Shown in pieces: positions 7,868 to 17,189 of a stretch of 46,979 bases of DNA (the first letter of the stretch is position 1; the number at the start of each line of letters is the position of its first letter). The DNA comes from Actinomycetes bacterium (GTDB taxonomy: Bacteria > Actinomycetota > Acidimicrobiia > Acidimicrobiales > Ilumatobacteraceae). Under the pieces are notes generated by a model. The model worked only from the letters and a program-made list of their open reading frames with translations. It was not told the DNA's origin and did not search any database. The translations under genes were made by a program, and so were the position numbers. The stretch spans positions 1 to 46,979 of the forward strand of contig JAIXWJ010000036.1 of NCBI GenBank assembly GCA_027491335.1, in the 5' to 3' direction.

Positions 7868-8689
7868 TCAGCGGTTGCGATACTCCGGCGGGCGCTTCTC
7901 CATGAAGGCCCGCATGGATTCGCGAGCGTCCTCGGTGTGGCTCGACATGATCTGTTGACGGTTCTCCAGATCGATCGCCGATTGCATCGCCGGAATCTCG
8001 AGCGCGGTCCACATCGCTTCCTTGGTGAGATACACCCCGAACGGCGTGTTCGCCATGATCAGCTCGGCCTTGGCCAGAGCGGCCTCCTCCAAACGATCGG
8101 GTTCGTGCAACTCGACCACCAATCCGATCCGCAGCGCTTCGTCGGCATCCACGACCCGACCGGTGAGCATCATCTCCTGCGCCCGAGCCACTCCCACGAT
8201 TCGGGGCAACAACCAACTCGTGCCGATGTCACAGGCCGAGAAGCCGACACGGATGAACGCCACGTTGTACTTGCTCGCGGTGGATCCCAATCGCACGTCG
8301 CTGCCGAGCACCAACGCCAAACCGCCGCCGGCGGCCGCTCCGTTGACCGCGGCGATCACCGGCTGCGGAATCGATCGAAGGCGCGGGATCAACGTGGCGA
8401 TGTGCTTCTGCACCGCGAAGGCACGTTGGGTCGGCCCCATGTCGTCGGTGTGCGGAGCCGAGCCGTAACCGCCCAGATCCAGTCCGGCGCAAAACCCCCG
8501 GCCCACCCCGGTGAGAATGACCACTCGGCAGTCCTTGTCCACCGCGATGTCGGCCAGAGTTTCGTGCAGCGTCTCCACCAGTTCGGCCGACATGGCGTTG
8601 AGTCGATCGGGTCGGTTCATGCGCAGCACCACCACACCCGCGCGGGGGCGTTCGACGAGCAGGACCGGATCCGAGGTTGCAGAACTCAT
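7868..8689 (-). CDS. Enoyl-CoA hydratase/isomerase family protein
   Basis: A 273-residue crotonase-fold enzyme acting on acyl-CoA thioesters in the cytoplasm. The oxyanion-hole segments are visible as 'GRGFCAGLDLGGYG' (about residues 63-76) and 'NGAAAGGGLALVLGSDVRL' (about 115-133). At the usual catalytic Glu positions the sequence reads 'YNVAFIRVGFSACDIGTSWLLPRIVG', so the second Glu seems replaced by Asp or Cys. Such variants occur in crotonases with other activities, so hydratase activity is not certain. It stands alone between convergent and divergent neighbours. CAGAAT lies six bases upstream of the ATG. Confidence 0.88.
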   Translation of the reverse strand: MSSATSDPVLLVERPRAGVVVLRMNRPDRLNAMSAELVETLHETLADIAVDKDCRVVILTGVGRGFCAGLDLGGYGSAPHTDDMGPTQRAFAVQKHIATLIPRLRSIPQPVIAAVNGAAAGGGLALVLGSDVRLGSTASKYNVAFIRVGFSACDIGTSWLLPRIVGVARAQEMMLTGRVVDADEALRIGLVVELHEPDRLEEAALAKAELIMANTPFGVYLTKEAMWTALEIPAMQSAIDLENRQQIMSSHTEDARESMRAFMEKRPPEYRNR

Positions 8690-8695
8690 GGATCC

Positions 8696-8701
8696 ATTCT
8701 G
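8696..8701 (-). promoter_or_regulatory. -10 element for leaderless enoyl-CoA hydratase transcript
   Basis: On the minus strand CAGAAT is followed by six bases and the ATG at 8689. A weak -35-like TTCGAT is centred about 20 bases further upstream. Confidence 0.4.
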
Positions 8702-8793
8702 ACAGTCATAAGCAGGCCATCGAAGCGTCCGAAGCCTCGCTCGCCGGGGGTGTTAGCGTCTCTCGCACGCCGAATCACGGCGCTCTTGCAGCC

Positions 8794-10047
8794 ATGAACG
8801 AGCCCGTCTCCTCCCCCGACCCCGACGTCAGCGAAGAACGTCGGACCTGGGTCGCGGCGCTCAAGGCGGCCGCGTTCGCGTTCTTCGTGTCCCGAATCAT
8901 GGTGATGGTGGGAGCGGCCATCGTGGCCGCCGAGATGCGCGCCGACGAGAACAAGATTCGCGCGCAGATTCTGTTCGGCCTCGACCGCAAGGTCGACCCT
9001 CACTCGCGGGGGCTGGTGTTGCCGCGCTCGGCGGGTCGCATGATCCTCGATGTGCTCACGTCGTGGGACGGCATCTGGTACCTGCGAATCACCAGATTCG
9101 GATATCCGAGCTTCGTTCCTCCCTCGATCACCTACGAGGAACCACAGGCCCGGGTGGCTTTCTTCCCGGCGTACCCCTATTCCGTGCGATGGCTCGATCG
9201 GATCCTGCCCGGCGGCGACACGCTGGCCGCGCTGGCACTCAACCTCGCTCTCGGTGCCGTCTTCATCGTCCTCATCGGGTTGCTGACACGTGCCTGGTTC
9301 GGCGTTCGACACGCCCGGACGGCGATGGTGTTGTGCGCCATCTTCCCCGGCAGCTTCGTCCTCTCCTTCGCGTACTCCGAAGCCCTGCTTCTCACCATGG
9401 CGGCGGCCACGTTGTTGGCGCTCCACCATGAACGATGGTTGATCGCGGGACTCTTCGCCGCTCTCGCCAGCGCCACTCGACCGAACGGTGTCGCCGTCAT
9501 CGTCGCTTGTGCGGTGGCCGCGGTGATCGCCATCCACAAACGGCGCGATTTCCGGTCCTTGGCCGCACCGTTGCTCGCGCCGCTCGGATTCGTCGGATAC
9601 CAGTTGTGGATCGACGCGCACGCCGACGAGAGCCGTGTGTGGTTCCGCGTGCAAGGAGAAGCGTGGAAAGAGGGGGCGAGCTTCGGCCTCACCGCGATTC
9701 GCCGAACGCTGGAGACGTTCACGCAACCCCTCACCTCACCCACCGACATGATCACGGCCGCCTCGTTCATCGGCACGCTCGCGCTCATCTGGATCGCATG
9801 GAAGCGCCACAGATTGCCACTGCCGGCCGCGGCGTACTCGGCGGTCGTCGTGATCCTGATGCTCTTGCCCGCCACGGTCACGGCGCGCCCGCGATTCATG
9901 TTCACGGCCTTCCCTCTTTTCATCGCCGCGGCGGTCTGGTTCGACAGCCCCCGTCGTCGTGACTGGTATCCGTACGTCGTCGGGATCGGAATGGCCGGCC
10001 TGGTGACGCTCACGGCGCTCTACGGCGCGTACGGAGTGGTGCCTTGA
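8794..10047 (+). CDS. PIG-V-like GT-C mannosyltransferase, membrane protein
   Basis: A 417-residue multi-spanning protein. The motif 'WDGIWYLRITRFGYP' (W91-P105), followed by 'FFPAYP' (about 123-128) and 'SATRPNG', is the arrangement of PIG-V-type mannosyltransferases, which take mannose from a polyprenyl-phosphate donor on the outer side of the membrane. Asp92 would be the catalytic acid of the GT-C loop. About ten hydrophobic segments follow, and the length is normal. The ATG at 8794 is the first start in frame with conserved sequence. TAGCGT (8754-8759) may be its -10, giving a leader of about 28 bases. Its TGA overlaps the TTG start of the AftD-like gene. The acceptor is unknown. Confidence 0.8.
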   Translation: MNEPVSSPDPDVSEERRTWVAALKAAAFAFFVSRIMVMVGAAIVAAEMRADENKIRAQILFGLDRKVDPHSRGLVLPRSAGRMILDVLTSWDGIWYLRITRFGYPSFVPPSITYEEPQARVAFFPAYPYSVRWLDRILPGGDTLAALALNLALGAVFIVLIGLLTRAWFGVRHARTAMVLCAIFPGSFVLSFAYSEALLLTMAAATLLALHHERWLIAGLFAALASATRPNGVAVIVACAVAAVIAIHKRRDFRSLAAPLLAPLGFVGYQLWIDAHADESRVWFRVQGEAWKEGASFGLTAIRRTLETFTQPLTSPTDMITAASFIGTLALIWIAWKRHRLPLPAAAYSAVVVILMLLPATVTARPRFMFTAFPLFIAAAVWFDSPRRRDWYPYVVGIGMAGLVTLTALYGAYGVVP

Positions 10048-13000
10048 TCCGAACCGTTCGCCAGTGGGTCGAACGGAACGTCCTTCATGTTTCGTTGGCC
10101 CTCCTCGCGTACGTGCCACTGCTGCTCACCGCACCGGGCAAGGTGCCCGGTGACACCAAGTTGTACCTCTACCTCGATCCGTGGCGTCTCATGTCGGACG
10201 CCGCGTTCAGTTGGGATTCGCGACAGTTCGGCGGCTGGGTCCCTCACCAGAACGTCGGCTACTTGTGGCCCTCGGGTCCCTGGTTCGGTCTCTTCGATGT
10301 CATCGGCTTTCCGGATTGGGTCGCGCACCGGTTGTGGATGGCGACGTTGCTCTTCGTGGCCGGGTCCGGAATCGTTCACCTCGGACGCCGACTGGGATTG
10401 AACCCGACCACCATCGCGGTCGCCGCGTTCGCGTATCAATTCACGCCATACGTGCTCCCCTACATCTCGCGCACGTCGGCGTTGCTCCTCCCGTGGGCGT
10501 TGTTGGGTTGGATCATCGCCGCCACCCTGCGGTTCACCCACGAACGACGACTCGGAACACTGGCGGTGTTCGCATTGTTGATCTTCTCCTCCGGGGGACT
10601 CAACGCCACCGCTCTGCTCGTCATCGCCCCGGCCCCCATCGCGTTCATCGTCGACGCCGTGTGGCGCCGGAGAGTCACGATTCGTTCGGCGCTCGTCACC
10701 ATGGGCATCCTCGGCGCCACGACCATCGCGATGAGTGCTTGGTGGCTCGCCGGACTGGTGGTGCAGGGCCGACATGGTTCGGCGGTGTTGTCGTACACCG
10801 AGGCCCTTCCTTCCACCGCGGCCACATCCACCGCGCCCGAGGTGTTGCGCGGCCTCGGCTACTGGCTCTTCTACGACCGCAACGACGTGGTGCCCCTCAC
10901 CTCGGCGGCGAAGCCGTACCAATCCAATCCGGTCGTGATGATCGCCGGAATCATCATCGTCCTGTCGGGACTTGTCGGTCTGCGTTGGCTGAGTTCACGA
11001 GCGCGTCGACCTTTGGCACTGATGTTCGTGTCCGGCGTCGTCCTCGCCGTGGGCGCCCACCCCTACTCGTCGCCGTCGCCGGCCTGGAGCCTTCTCGTCG
11101 ACAACCCCCAGAGCGCCGTGAGCCTCGCGCTGCGTTCGTCGACACGAGCCGCGCCCCTGGTGGTGATGGCGCTCGCCTTCGGATTCGGTTGCGTCGTCGA
11201 TCGGCTGCGTCAGCGAGCACTCGCGTCGACACGACCGCGGCTCGCGGTGTTCGCCGTCCCGCTGGCCATCGTGATCGTGATGACGAATCTGCCCGCACTC
11301 CTCGGCGGACGATTGGTGGACCCGGTCATGGACCGGCCGGAGAATCTCCCGACGGCATGGACCGACGCGGCTCGATTGCTCGACCAACGTTTCGACGACG
11401 GCCATCGGGGTTCGGTGTTGATGATTCCCGGCATCGAATCCGCGGCGTTCCGATGGGGCTATCCGGTGGACCCGATCCTGCCCGGCCTCACGAAGAAGCC
11501 GATGTTGAACCGCGACTGGGTTCCCCAAGGCAGTGCTCCGTACATGGACGTGTTGTACGCGCTCGACGACTCGTTCCAGAACGGAACCGCCGACGCTCGA
11601 TCCATCGCCCCCATCGCTCGACTCCTCGGAGCCGACACCGTGATGGTCGTCAATTCGTATCAATACGAACGATTCGGGCTCGACTCTCCGAACCGCGCCG
11701 CGGCCATCATCGACTCCGCTCCGGGCCTCACTCGCCTGGCCGACTTCGGCGAACCATCGAGGAACGTCGCACCGGGTGACGACGCATCGACCATCGAACC
11801 ACTACCCGAGATCGTCGTGTACGAAGTTCAGGACGCTCCCACCGGGTTCCGCACGTCGGACGCGCCCCTCGTGGTGTCCGGCGACGGCACCAGCTTGGTG
11901 GATCTCGCCGCCAGTGATCTCGTCGATGGTCGCTCCATCGTGCTTCACTCGGCCGCCCTCGACCGCGAACAACTGCGCTCCGCGTTGTCGGTGGCACCCG
12001 AACTCATCGTGACCGACGGAAATCGCAAACGCGCCCACCACTGGCGCGGATCACAGGACGTGTGGGGTGCCACGGAGACCGCCACGGACACCTCCGACGA
12101 CGAGTTCGACAACCGTTTGCCGGTCTTTCCCGACCGAAGCGGTTGGCCCGTCACGCAGTCGATCGTCGACACGTCGATGGGTGCTCCGGCATCGGCCACC
12201 TCCTACGGCGCTCTCCTCGCCTACTATCCCGAATACCGGCCCGCGATGGCCACCGACGATGATCCGTCCACCGCGTGGCTCGTCGGCTGGGGACGAGATC
12301 CGGTCGGACAGATCCTCCGGATCGATCGCGACAACCGCCCGATCACGACACTGCGTTTGCTCGCGGCCGAGCACCCCAACGGTGTGCGCGCGATCACCCG
12401 CGCCTCGGTCAGCCTCGACGGTGACGATTGGATCGACATGGATCTGTCCGCCCCCGGTGGAGTCGTCACGTTGCCCCGGCCCGCCGAAACGGTTCGTTTG
12501 CGCATCGACGAGGTGGCCCGCGAGGACGACGACCTCGAAAATCGTGACCGGCCCAGCGGTTGGGCCGAGGTGCTTCCACCTGGTGAGTTCATCGCCGAAT
12601 TCATCGCGACCCCGACCGATGCCGTCGACGTCGTCGAAGCGCGCACCCCGGTGTCGTACCACTTCGCGCGTTGGCGCGCCGATGACACCGACCGCGAACG
12701 AACGGACCCGGAACGATCCATTCGACGGATCTTCCACGTGGAGCACGAAGACGGGTTCGTCGTTTCGGCCGTCGCTCGCACGAGCGGCAACGAAGGCATC
12801 GAAGCGAGCTCCGACTGTCGCGACGACCTGCTGACGATCGACTTCGAGCCGGTCGCGATGCGGGTCATCGAAGTGAACGGTGTCGAATCGACGTTGCAGG
12901 CGTGCGATCCACTTCTGCTGGAGCCCGGCTCGCGCATCCTGGAGACGTCCTCCGACGCTCCGATCGTCATCGACCGCCTCACCCTGCGATCGTCGCGAGC

Positions 13001-13796
13001 GACGCCGAGCACACCGGCCGAGGTGTTCGACGCGGCCATCGAACGCACCACCCGCACCGCTCTGGTTCCCGCGTGCGCGAGCGATCTCTGCTGGGTCGAG
13101 TCGACCGACGGTTGGAACACCGGTTGGAAGGCCACCATCGCGGGACAACCGAGCGAACCTCCGATCGCCAGTGCCGCGGGACGGGGCACATGGGTGACTT
13201 CCTCCCGAACGGCGGCGGTTTTCCGCAGCGAATGGACTCCGCAGCGCCTCGTGTGGATCGGCGTCGCGGTGTCCCTCATCGGAACGATCATGGCGCTGCT
13301 GACTCTGGCGTCTCGACGCCTGCGTGGTCGTCGACTCGGGCGCACCGAGATCGACACAGTGGTCGACACAGGGGCCGACACAGTGGTCGACACAGGAGCC
13401 GACACCGTGACGTCGACTCCTTCCGCGGCGACCACCTCTCGACGCCTGGCCGCAACCGCCATTGCCATCGGGCTCATGATCGCCGTCTTCGTTCACCCCA
13501 TGGCCGGAGTGCTCGCGGCCATCACCACAGCCGTCACCATGACAGCCACCACCATGACAGCCACCACCGTGCAACGTCGAGCTCCCGCGATTCTCGACCA
13601 CCTACTGGTGGGTCTCGTCGCCCTCGGGTACGCCTACATCATCATCCAGCAAACGCGCTACGGAACCCCGGAGGGCTTCGGATGGCCGGGCGCCTACGGA
13701 AAGGTCCACGGAATCGTCTTGTTCTCCACGGTGATGTTCGGACTGCGACTCACTCGGGACCGACCGCCCTCGTCCGGTACAATTCCACACTCGTGA
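10044..13796 (+). CDS. AftD-like alpha-(1->3)-arabinofuranosyltransferase (DUF3367 family)
   Basis: A 1250-residue protein starting at TTG 10044, overlapping the previous stop. The N-terminus has a GT-C layout: a membrane segment, then 'PGDTKLYLYLDP' (residues 36-46) with catalytic-type Asp37, then about ten more segments to about residue 420. A large external part follows. Around residues 720-850 it resembles an F5/8-type C (discoidin) carbohydrate-binding module ('MATDDDPSTAWLVGW...'). C-terminal membrane segments lie at about 1068-1090, 1140-1165 and 1185-1235. This order matches the AftD family, which adds branching arabinose to cell-wall arabinan using decaprenyl-phosphoryl-arabinose. 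The last loop contains two short in-frame tandem repeats. The donor genes ubiA, dprE1 and dprE2 lie 10 kb away. Confidence 0.8.
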   Translation: MIRTVRQWVERNVLHVSLALLAYVPLLLTAPGKVPGDTKLYLYLDPWRLMSDAAFSWDSRQFGGWVPHQNVGYLWPSGPWFGLFDVIGFPDWVAHRLWMATLLFVAGSGIVHLGRRLGLNPTTIAVAAFAYQFTPYVLPYISRTSALLLPWALLGWIIAATLRFTHERRLGTLAVFALLIFSSGGLNATALLVIAPAPIAFIVDAVWRRRVTIRSALVTMGILGATTIAMSAWWLAGLVVQGRHGSAVLSYTEALPSTAATSTAPEVLRGLGYWLFYDRNDVVPLTSAAKPYQSNPVVMIAGIIIVLSGLVGLRWLSSRARRPLALMFVSGVVLAVGAHPYSSPSPAWSLLVDNPQSAVSLALRSSTRAAPLVVMALAFGFGCVVDRLRQRALASTRPRLAVFAVPLAIVIVMTNLPALLGGRLVDPVMDRPENLPTAWTDAARLLDQRFDDGHRGSVLMIPGIESAAFRWGYPVDPILPGLTKKPMLNRDWVPQGSAPYMDVLYALDDSFQNGTADARSIAPIARLLGADTVMVVNSYQYERFGLDSPNRAAAIIDSAPGLTRLADFGEPSRNVAPGDDASTIEPLPEIVVYEVQDAPTGFRTSDAPLVVSGDGTSLVDLAASDLVDGRSIVLHSAALDREQLRSALSVAPELIVTDGNRKRAHHWRGSQDVWGATETATDTSDDEFDNRLPVFPDRSGWPVTQSIVDTSMGAPASATSYGALLAYYPEYRPAMATDDDPSTAWLVGWGRDPVGQILRIDRDNRPITTLRLLAAEHPNGVRAITRASVSLDGDDWIDMDLSAPGGVVTLPRPAETVRLRIDEVAREDDDLENRDRPSGWAEVLPPGEFIAEFIATPTDAVDVVEARTPVSYHFARWRADDTDRERTDPERSIRRIFHVEHEDGFVVSAVARTSGNEGIEASSDCRDDLLTIDFEPVAMRVIEVNGVESTLQACDPLLLEPGSRILETSSDAPIVIDRLTLRSSRATPSTPAEVFDAAIERTTRTALVPACASDLCWVESTDGWNTGWKATIAGQPSEPPIASAAGRGTWVTSSRTAAVFRSEWTPQRLVWIGVAVSLIGTIMALLTLASRRLRGRRLGRTEIDTVVDTGADTVVDTGADTVTSTPSAATTSRRLAATAIAIGLMIAVFVHPMAGVLAAITTAVTMTATTMTATTVQRRAPAILDHLLVGLVALGYAYIIIQQTRYGTPEGFGWPGAYGKVHGIVLFSTVMFGLRLTRDRPPSSGTIPHS
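13353..13400 (+). repeat. 24-bp in-frame tandem repeat (2 copies) in the AftD-like gene
   Basis: Two 24-base units at 13353-13376 and 13377-13400 differ by one base and encode DTVVDTGA twice, followed by DTV. They sit in the loop between two C-terminal membrane segments, where length change would be tolerated. Confidence 0.8.
13536..13565 (+). repeat. 15-bp in-frame tandem repeat (2 copies) in the AftD-like gene
   Basis: Two identical 15-base units (13536-13550, 13551-13565) encode TMTAT twice. They lie beyond a membrane segment in the same C-terminal part of the protein. Confidence 0.75.
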
Positions 13797-14524
13797 GCCT
13801 CGATCCGCGCCCCTGCTTGAGCGTCGTCGTTCCCTGCTACAACGAGGAAGCCACCATCGAGGCCCTACTCGGCCAAGTCCTGGCTTCCCCGTGGGTCGCC
13901 GAGGTGATCGTCGTCGACGACGGTTCGCGCGACCGTTCCCGTGAGATCCTCGCGTCGTTGCACAACCCCCGGGTTCGCGTCGTCCTGCACGAACAAAACC
14001 AGGGCAAGGGGGCCGCGTTGCGCACCGGATTCGCCCACGCGACCGCCGAGTTCGTCATCGTCCAGGATGCCGACCTGGAGTACGACCCGAGTGAGTACTC
14101 GGTCGTTCTCGAACCGCTGCTCACCAATCGGGCCGATGTGGTGTTCGGATCGCGCTTTCTCTCCGGACGACCCCACCGAGTGCTCTACTTCTGGCACAGC
14201 ATGGGCAACAAGTTCCTCACCCTCATGTCGAACATGTTCACCGACCTCAATCTCACCGACATGGAAACGTGCTACAAGTGTTTCCGTCGCGAGGTGATCC
14301 AGTCCATCGACATCGAAGAGGACCGCTTCGGTTTCGAGCCGGAAATCACCGCCAAATTGGCCCGTGGTCGCTGGCGCATCTACGAGGTCGGAATCTCCTA
14401 CTCGGGCCGCACCTACGACGAGGGCAAGAAGATCGGATGGCGCGACGGCGTTCGGGCCATCTACTGCATCGTTCGCTACTCGGCGGTCGGCGACAAGTAT
14501 TTGAAGAACCTTCTCGACCGCTGA
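13793..14524 (+). CDS. Glycosyltransferase family 2 (polyprenyl-phosphate sugar synthase-like)
   Basis: A 243-residue GT2 enzyme of the dolichyl-phosphate sugar synthase type, acting at the inner membrane face. It shows 'SVVVPCYNEEATI' near the N-terminus, 'VIVVDDGSRDRS' and the DxD-type metal motif 'VQDADLEYDP'. 'GSRFLSG' and 'ETCYKCFRR' are also typical of DPM1/GtrB-like enzymes. No C-terminal membrane segment follows, so it is the soluble or peripheral type. GTG at 13793 overlaps the AftD-like stop (GTGA), so it is part of that operon and may supply a lipid-linked sugar to the GT-C enzymes. The sugar cannot be named. Confidence 0.88.
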   Translation: MSLDPRPCLSVVVPCYNEEATIEALLGQVLASPWVAEVIVVDDGSRDRSREILASLHNPRVRVVLHEQNQGKGAALRTGFAHATAEFVIVQDADLEYDPSEYSVVLEPLLTNRADVVFGSRFLSGRPHRVLYFWHSMGNKFLTLMSNMFTDLNLTDMETCYKCFRREVIQSIDIEEDRFGFEPEITAKLARGRWRIYEVGISYSGRTYDEGKKIGWRDGVRAIYCIVRYSAVGDKYLKNLLDR

Positions 14525-14526
14525 CC

Positions 14527-15264
14527 TCAGTCGCGACGGATCGCCGCCACCAACCGCCGCACGCGGTGCGTCAGACCCCATCGCGTCACCAGCAACATCG
14601 ACTCGGCGATGATACGGCCCGACATTTTCGAGGTGCCGAGTTCGCGTTCCTTGAACCGAATCGGAACCTCGGTCACGGTGAACTTCATTCGCGACAATCG
14701 AAGAACCAACTCGGTGAGGAACGCGTACCCATCGGCACGGGTGGTTTCCGGAGCGATGGAGGCCAACGCCGACGAGCGATAGGCCCGAAATCCGGAGGTG
14801 CAATCGCGAACCCGAACACCGAGCAGAAAACCGGTGTACAGATTCCCCCATCGCGACAACAAACGGCGATGAATCGGCCAGTTCACCGTTCCACCACCGC
14901 GCACGTAACGCGAGCCAACCACGGCGTCGGCGCCCGACTCGATGGCGGCCAGCATCGCCGGAATCACCGCGGGGTCGTGCGAAAAATCGACGTCCATAGT
15001 GACGATCACGTCGTTACCGCCCGCGAGCACGTGAGCGAACCCGTGTCGATAGGCGTTGCCCAGACCCTGCTTGCCGGGACGGTGAATCACTTCCACGCCG
15101 CGCATCTCGCGGGCCAGATCATCGGCGATCCGACCGGTTCCGTCGGGGCTGTTGTCATCGACGATCACGATGCCGATTTCGGGCGACACCTGACGCAGAC
15201 GCTCGACCATGGGTCGCAGGTTTTCCGACTCGTTGTAGGTGGGCAACACCACGCAAACCTGCAC
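14527..15264 (-). CDS. Polyprenol-phosphate mannosyltransferase-like GT2 enzyme
   Basis: A 245-residue GT2 protein. Motifs are 'VVLPTYNESENL', 'IGIVIVDDNSPDGTG', 'VMTMDVDFSHDP' in the form 'IVTMDVDFSHDP', and 'GSRYVRGGGTVNWP'. This is the pattern of polyprenyl-phosphate-mannose synthases (Ppm1/DPM1-type). It would charge polyprenyl phosphate with mannose for enzymes such as the PIG-V-like protein. I place the start at GTG 15264, because TAGATT lies seven bases upstream and homology begins at once. GTG 15324 with GGGAG upstream is an alternative adding 20 residues. It converges with the other GT2 gene, two bases apart. Confidence 0.88.
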   Translation of the reverse strand: MQVCVVLPTYNESENLRPMVERLRQVSPEIGIVIVDDNSPDGTGRIADDLAREMRGVEVIHRPGKQGLGNAYRHGFAHVLAGGNDVIVTMDVDFSHDPAVIPAMLAAIESGADAVVGSRYVRGGGTVNWPIHRRLLSRWGNLYTGFLLGVRVRDCTSGFRAYRSSALASIAPETTRADGYAFLTELVLRLSRMKFTVTEVPIRFKERELGTSKMSGRIIAESMLLVTRWGLTHRVRRLVAAIRRD

Positions 15265-15271
15265 GACTGCG

Positions 15272-15277
15272 AATCTA
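15272..15277 (-). promoter_or_regulatory. -10 element for leaderless GT2 transcript
   Basis: On the minus strand TAGATT is followed by seven bases and GTG at 15264. This supports the shorter start of the polyprenol-phosphate mannosyltransferase-like gene. Confidence 0.45.
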
Positions 15278-15356
15278 CTCGGCGGGACCTCGGCGCACCG
15301 GACTCCCCGTGACTCGACTCGCACCCACTCCCGAACTCGACGGTGTCACGAATCCG

Positions 15357-17177
15357 TCACTCGTCGAAGGCGGTGACGTTTGCCCCGGGTTCCGCGCGAA
15401 ACACCGACACCGGCTGACCCAGTCGAATCAGCGCCCGAACATCGTCGGCCACATCGACCTCCAACGGAGGCTCGGCGAACACCAACGACGCACCGGGTCG
15501 CTCGAGCGAGGCGACGAGATCGTCACGCCCAGTTCGCTCGAGGCCGGCACGAATGGCCGCGAGTAGTTCGACCGCTCGCGCTTGTTCGCTGCTCGAACGG
15601 GGATCGGCCGAGGCGATCTCGACGAGGTTCGGATCCTGCCGCGCGCGTTCGATCGGCTGGCCCACCACGACCCACAGAACCGCGTCGACGTCGTCCTCCA
15701 TCACCACTCGGTGCGGCAGCGCGGCGGCGGCGAAGTACAGGTCCACACCCACTTCGTAACCCGAACGACCGAGTTCGAGCAGCGTTCCGAATCCGGTGGC
15801 GTTCAACGTGTACGGGTCGTACATGCGAATCAGATAACGATCCGCCGGATCGAGCTCCTCGCGAAGTTGAGGGGCCAGAATCGACACGATCCGAGAGTCG
15901 GTCGCGCCGGGAAGACGCAATCCCTCGACGGCCTGGAAGGTGGTGAGCCCGACCAGCGTCACCGACGCCAACGAAACGAAAACGACGACTCGTCGAGGCG
16001 AGATCGCGGTCATGGAACGTCCACGGACGATCACACGTGCGCACAGCACGACGTTCAGCACCACGAGCACCCAGAACCACCGAATCGTGTATTCGTAGTA
16101 CGGTCCGAAGATTCGCGTGATCGACAGGACTCCGACCCCGATCACCACGTTCGTCAGCACCAACAATCGTCGTTCGACGGTTCCCCGACTCCGACGAATC
16201 GCCCACACGGTCATTCCCACCATCAAGATGAATCCGGGCCAACGCAACCAGCTGTCGTTCGATGCGTGTACATGCGGTCCCAACACCCAGGGGCCGACGA
16301 CGTTGTACTGCGAAGTGACGATCCGCGCCGCCAACGACAGAGCGACATAGGGCTCCTCGGGTGAGGTGAAGTGCTCGCGCAGGATGGTGAGGTTTCCCGG
16401 CACCCGACGCATCTGGTCGACGATCGGCGCCGACCACATGATGAGCGTCGCCACCGCACCACCAAAGAGCGGCGCGCGCCACGCCCCCTTCACCGACCTG
16501 CTGTCGGCGATCAGCACGCCCAACGCGAGCAACAGCGCCGCCACCACGATCACCAGGTATCCGGCGTGGCACTGCACGCAGTGCGAACCCACGGCCACCG
16601 CGATCACCCATCGCCACACGCGCGTTTGCTGACCCATGTCGGAACGAGGTGCCACCACGTCGAACAACAGCAGCATCATCACCAGGAACGGCAGGAAAGC
16701 CATCCACACGTTCCATGGCTCCACCATGAAATCGCTTCCCGACGAACGCAAAAGAAGCAGAATCGACAGACCGGAAATCACACCCGCCCAGCGACCCCAG
16801 CGACGAACCACCAACCACACCGCGGCCACGATCGACACGAGATGCACCGACACCACCGATGCCATCAGCGCCGCGCTGGTGCGACCTCCGAGCGCGTAGA
16901 CGGGATACATGGCCACCCACAAACTCGGCCCGGGATGAGATCCCTGGAACCCCGTGTTGTCGACGATTCGACCCGCCGCGCCCACCAACGGCGGATGACT
17001 CAGAAAACCCCGCATGTGCAGTTCGGCCTGCGCCATGTCGCCACAGGGGAACCAACGGGCACCGCCCAGCAGAACGATCAAGGCCGCGAACATCGGAATC
17101 GAGACCAAGACCGCGACCGTGATCGCCACGTTGAGCGGAGCGAGGGTCCGCACGGGCCAGCGAGACGTCGACGTCAC
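15357..17177 (-). CDS. GT-C-like polytopic membrane protein of unknown acceptor
   Basis: A 606-residue protein with about eleven hydrophobic segments over the first 420 residues and a C-terminal domain of about 190 residues, probably external. After the first segment comes 'CGDMAQAELHMRG' (Asp47, Glu52), placed like the acidic first-loop motif of GT-C glycosyltransferases. I recognise no named family. It begins with GTG 17177, with TAGGCT six bases upstream overlapping the stop codon of the GT4 gene, so it may have its own start of transcription inside the operon. It sits among glycosyltransferases, which supports a role in envelope glycan assembly. Confidence 0.6.
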   Translation of the reverse strand: MTSTSRWPVRTLAPLNVAITVAVLVSIPMFAALIVLLGGARWFPCGDMAQAELHMRGFLSHPPLVGAAGRIVDNTGFQGSHPGPSLWVAMYPVYALGGRTSAALMASVVSVHLVSIVAAVWLVVRRWGRWAGVISGLSILLLLRSSGSDFMVEPWNVWMAFLPFLVMMLLLFDVVAPRSDMGQQTRVWRWVIAVAVGSHCVQCHAGYLVIVVAALLLALGVLIADSRSVKGAWRAPLFGGAVATLIMWSAPIVDQMRRVPGNLTILREHFTSPEEPYVALSLAARIVTSQYNVVGPWVLGPHVHASNDSWLRWPGFILMVGMTVWAIRRSRGTVERRLLVLTNVVIGVGVLSITRIFGPYYEYTIRWFWVLVVLNVVLCARVIVRGRSMTAISPRRVVVFVSLASVTLVGLTTFQAVEGLRLPGATDSRIVSILAPQLREELDPADRYLIRMYDPYTLNATGFGTLLELGRSGYEVGVDLYFAAAALPHRVVMEDDVDAVLWVVVGQPIERARQDPNLVEIASADPRSSSEQARAVELLAAIRAGLERTGRDDLVASLERPGASLVFAEPPLEVDVADDVRALIRLGQPVSVFRAEPGANVTAFDE

Positions 17178-17183
17178 CGTTCC

Positions 17184-17189
17184 AGCCTA
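17184..17189 (-). promoter_or_regulatory. -10 element inside the GT4 stop codon
   Basis: On the minus strand TAGGCT, six bases before GTG 17177, begins with the TAG stop of the upstream GT4 gene. It would allow leaderless internal transcription of the GT-C-like gene. Confidence 0.4.
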
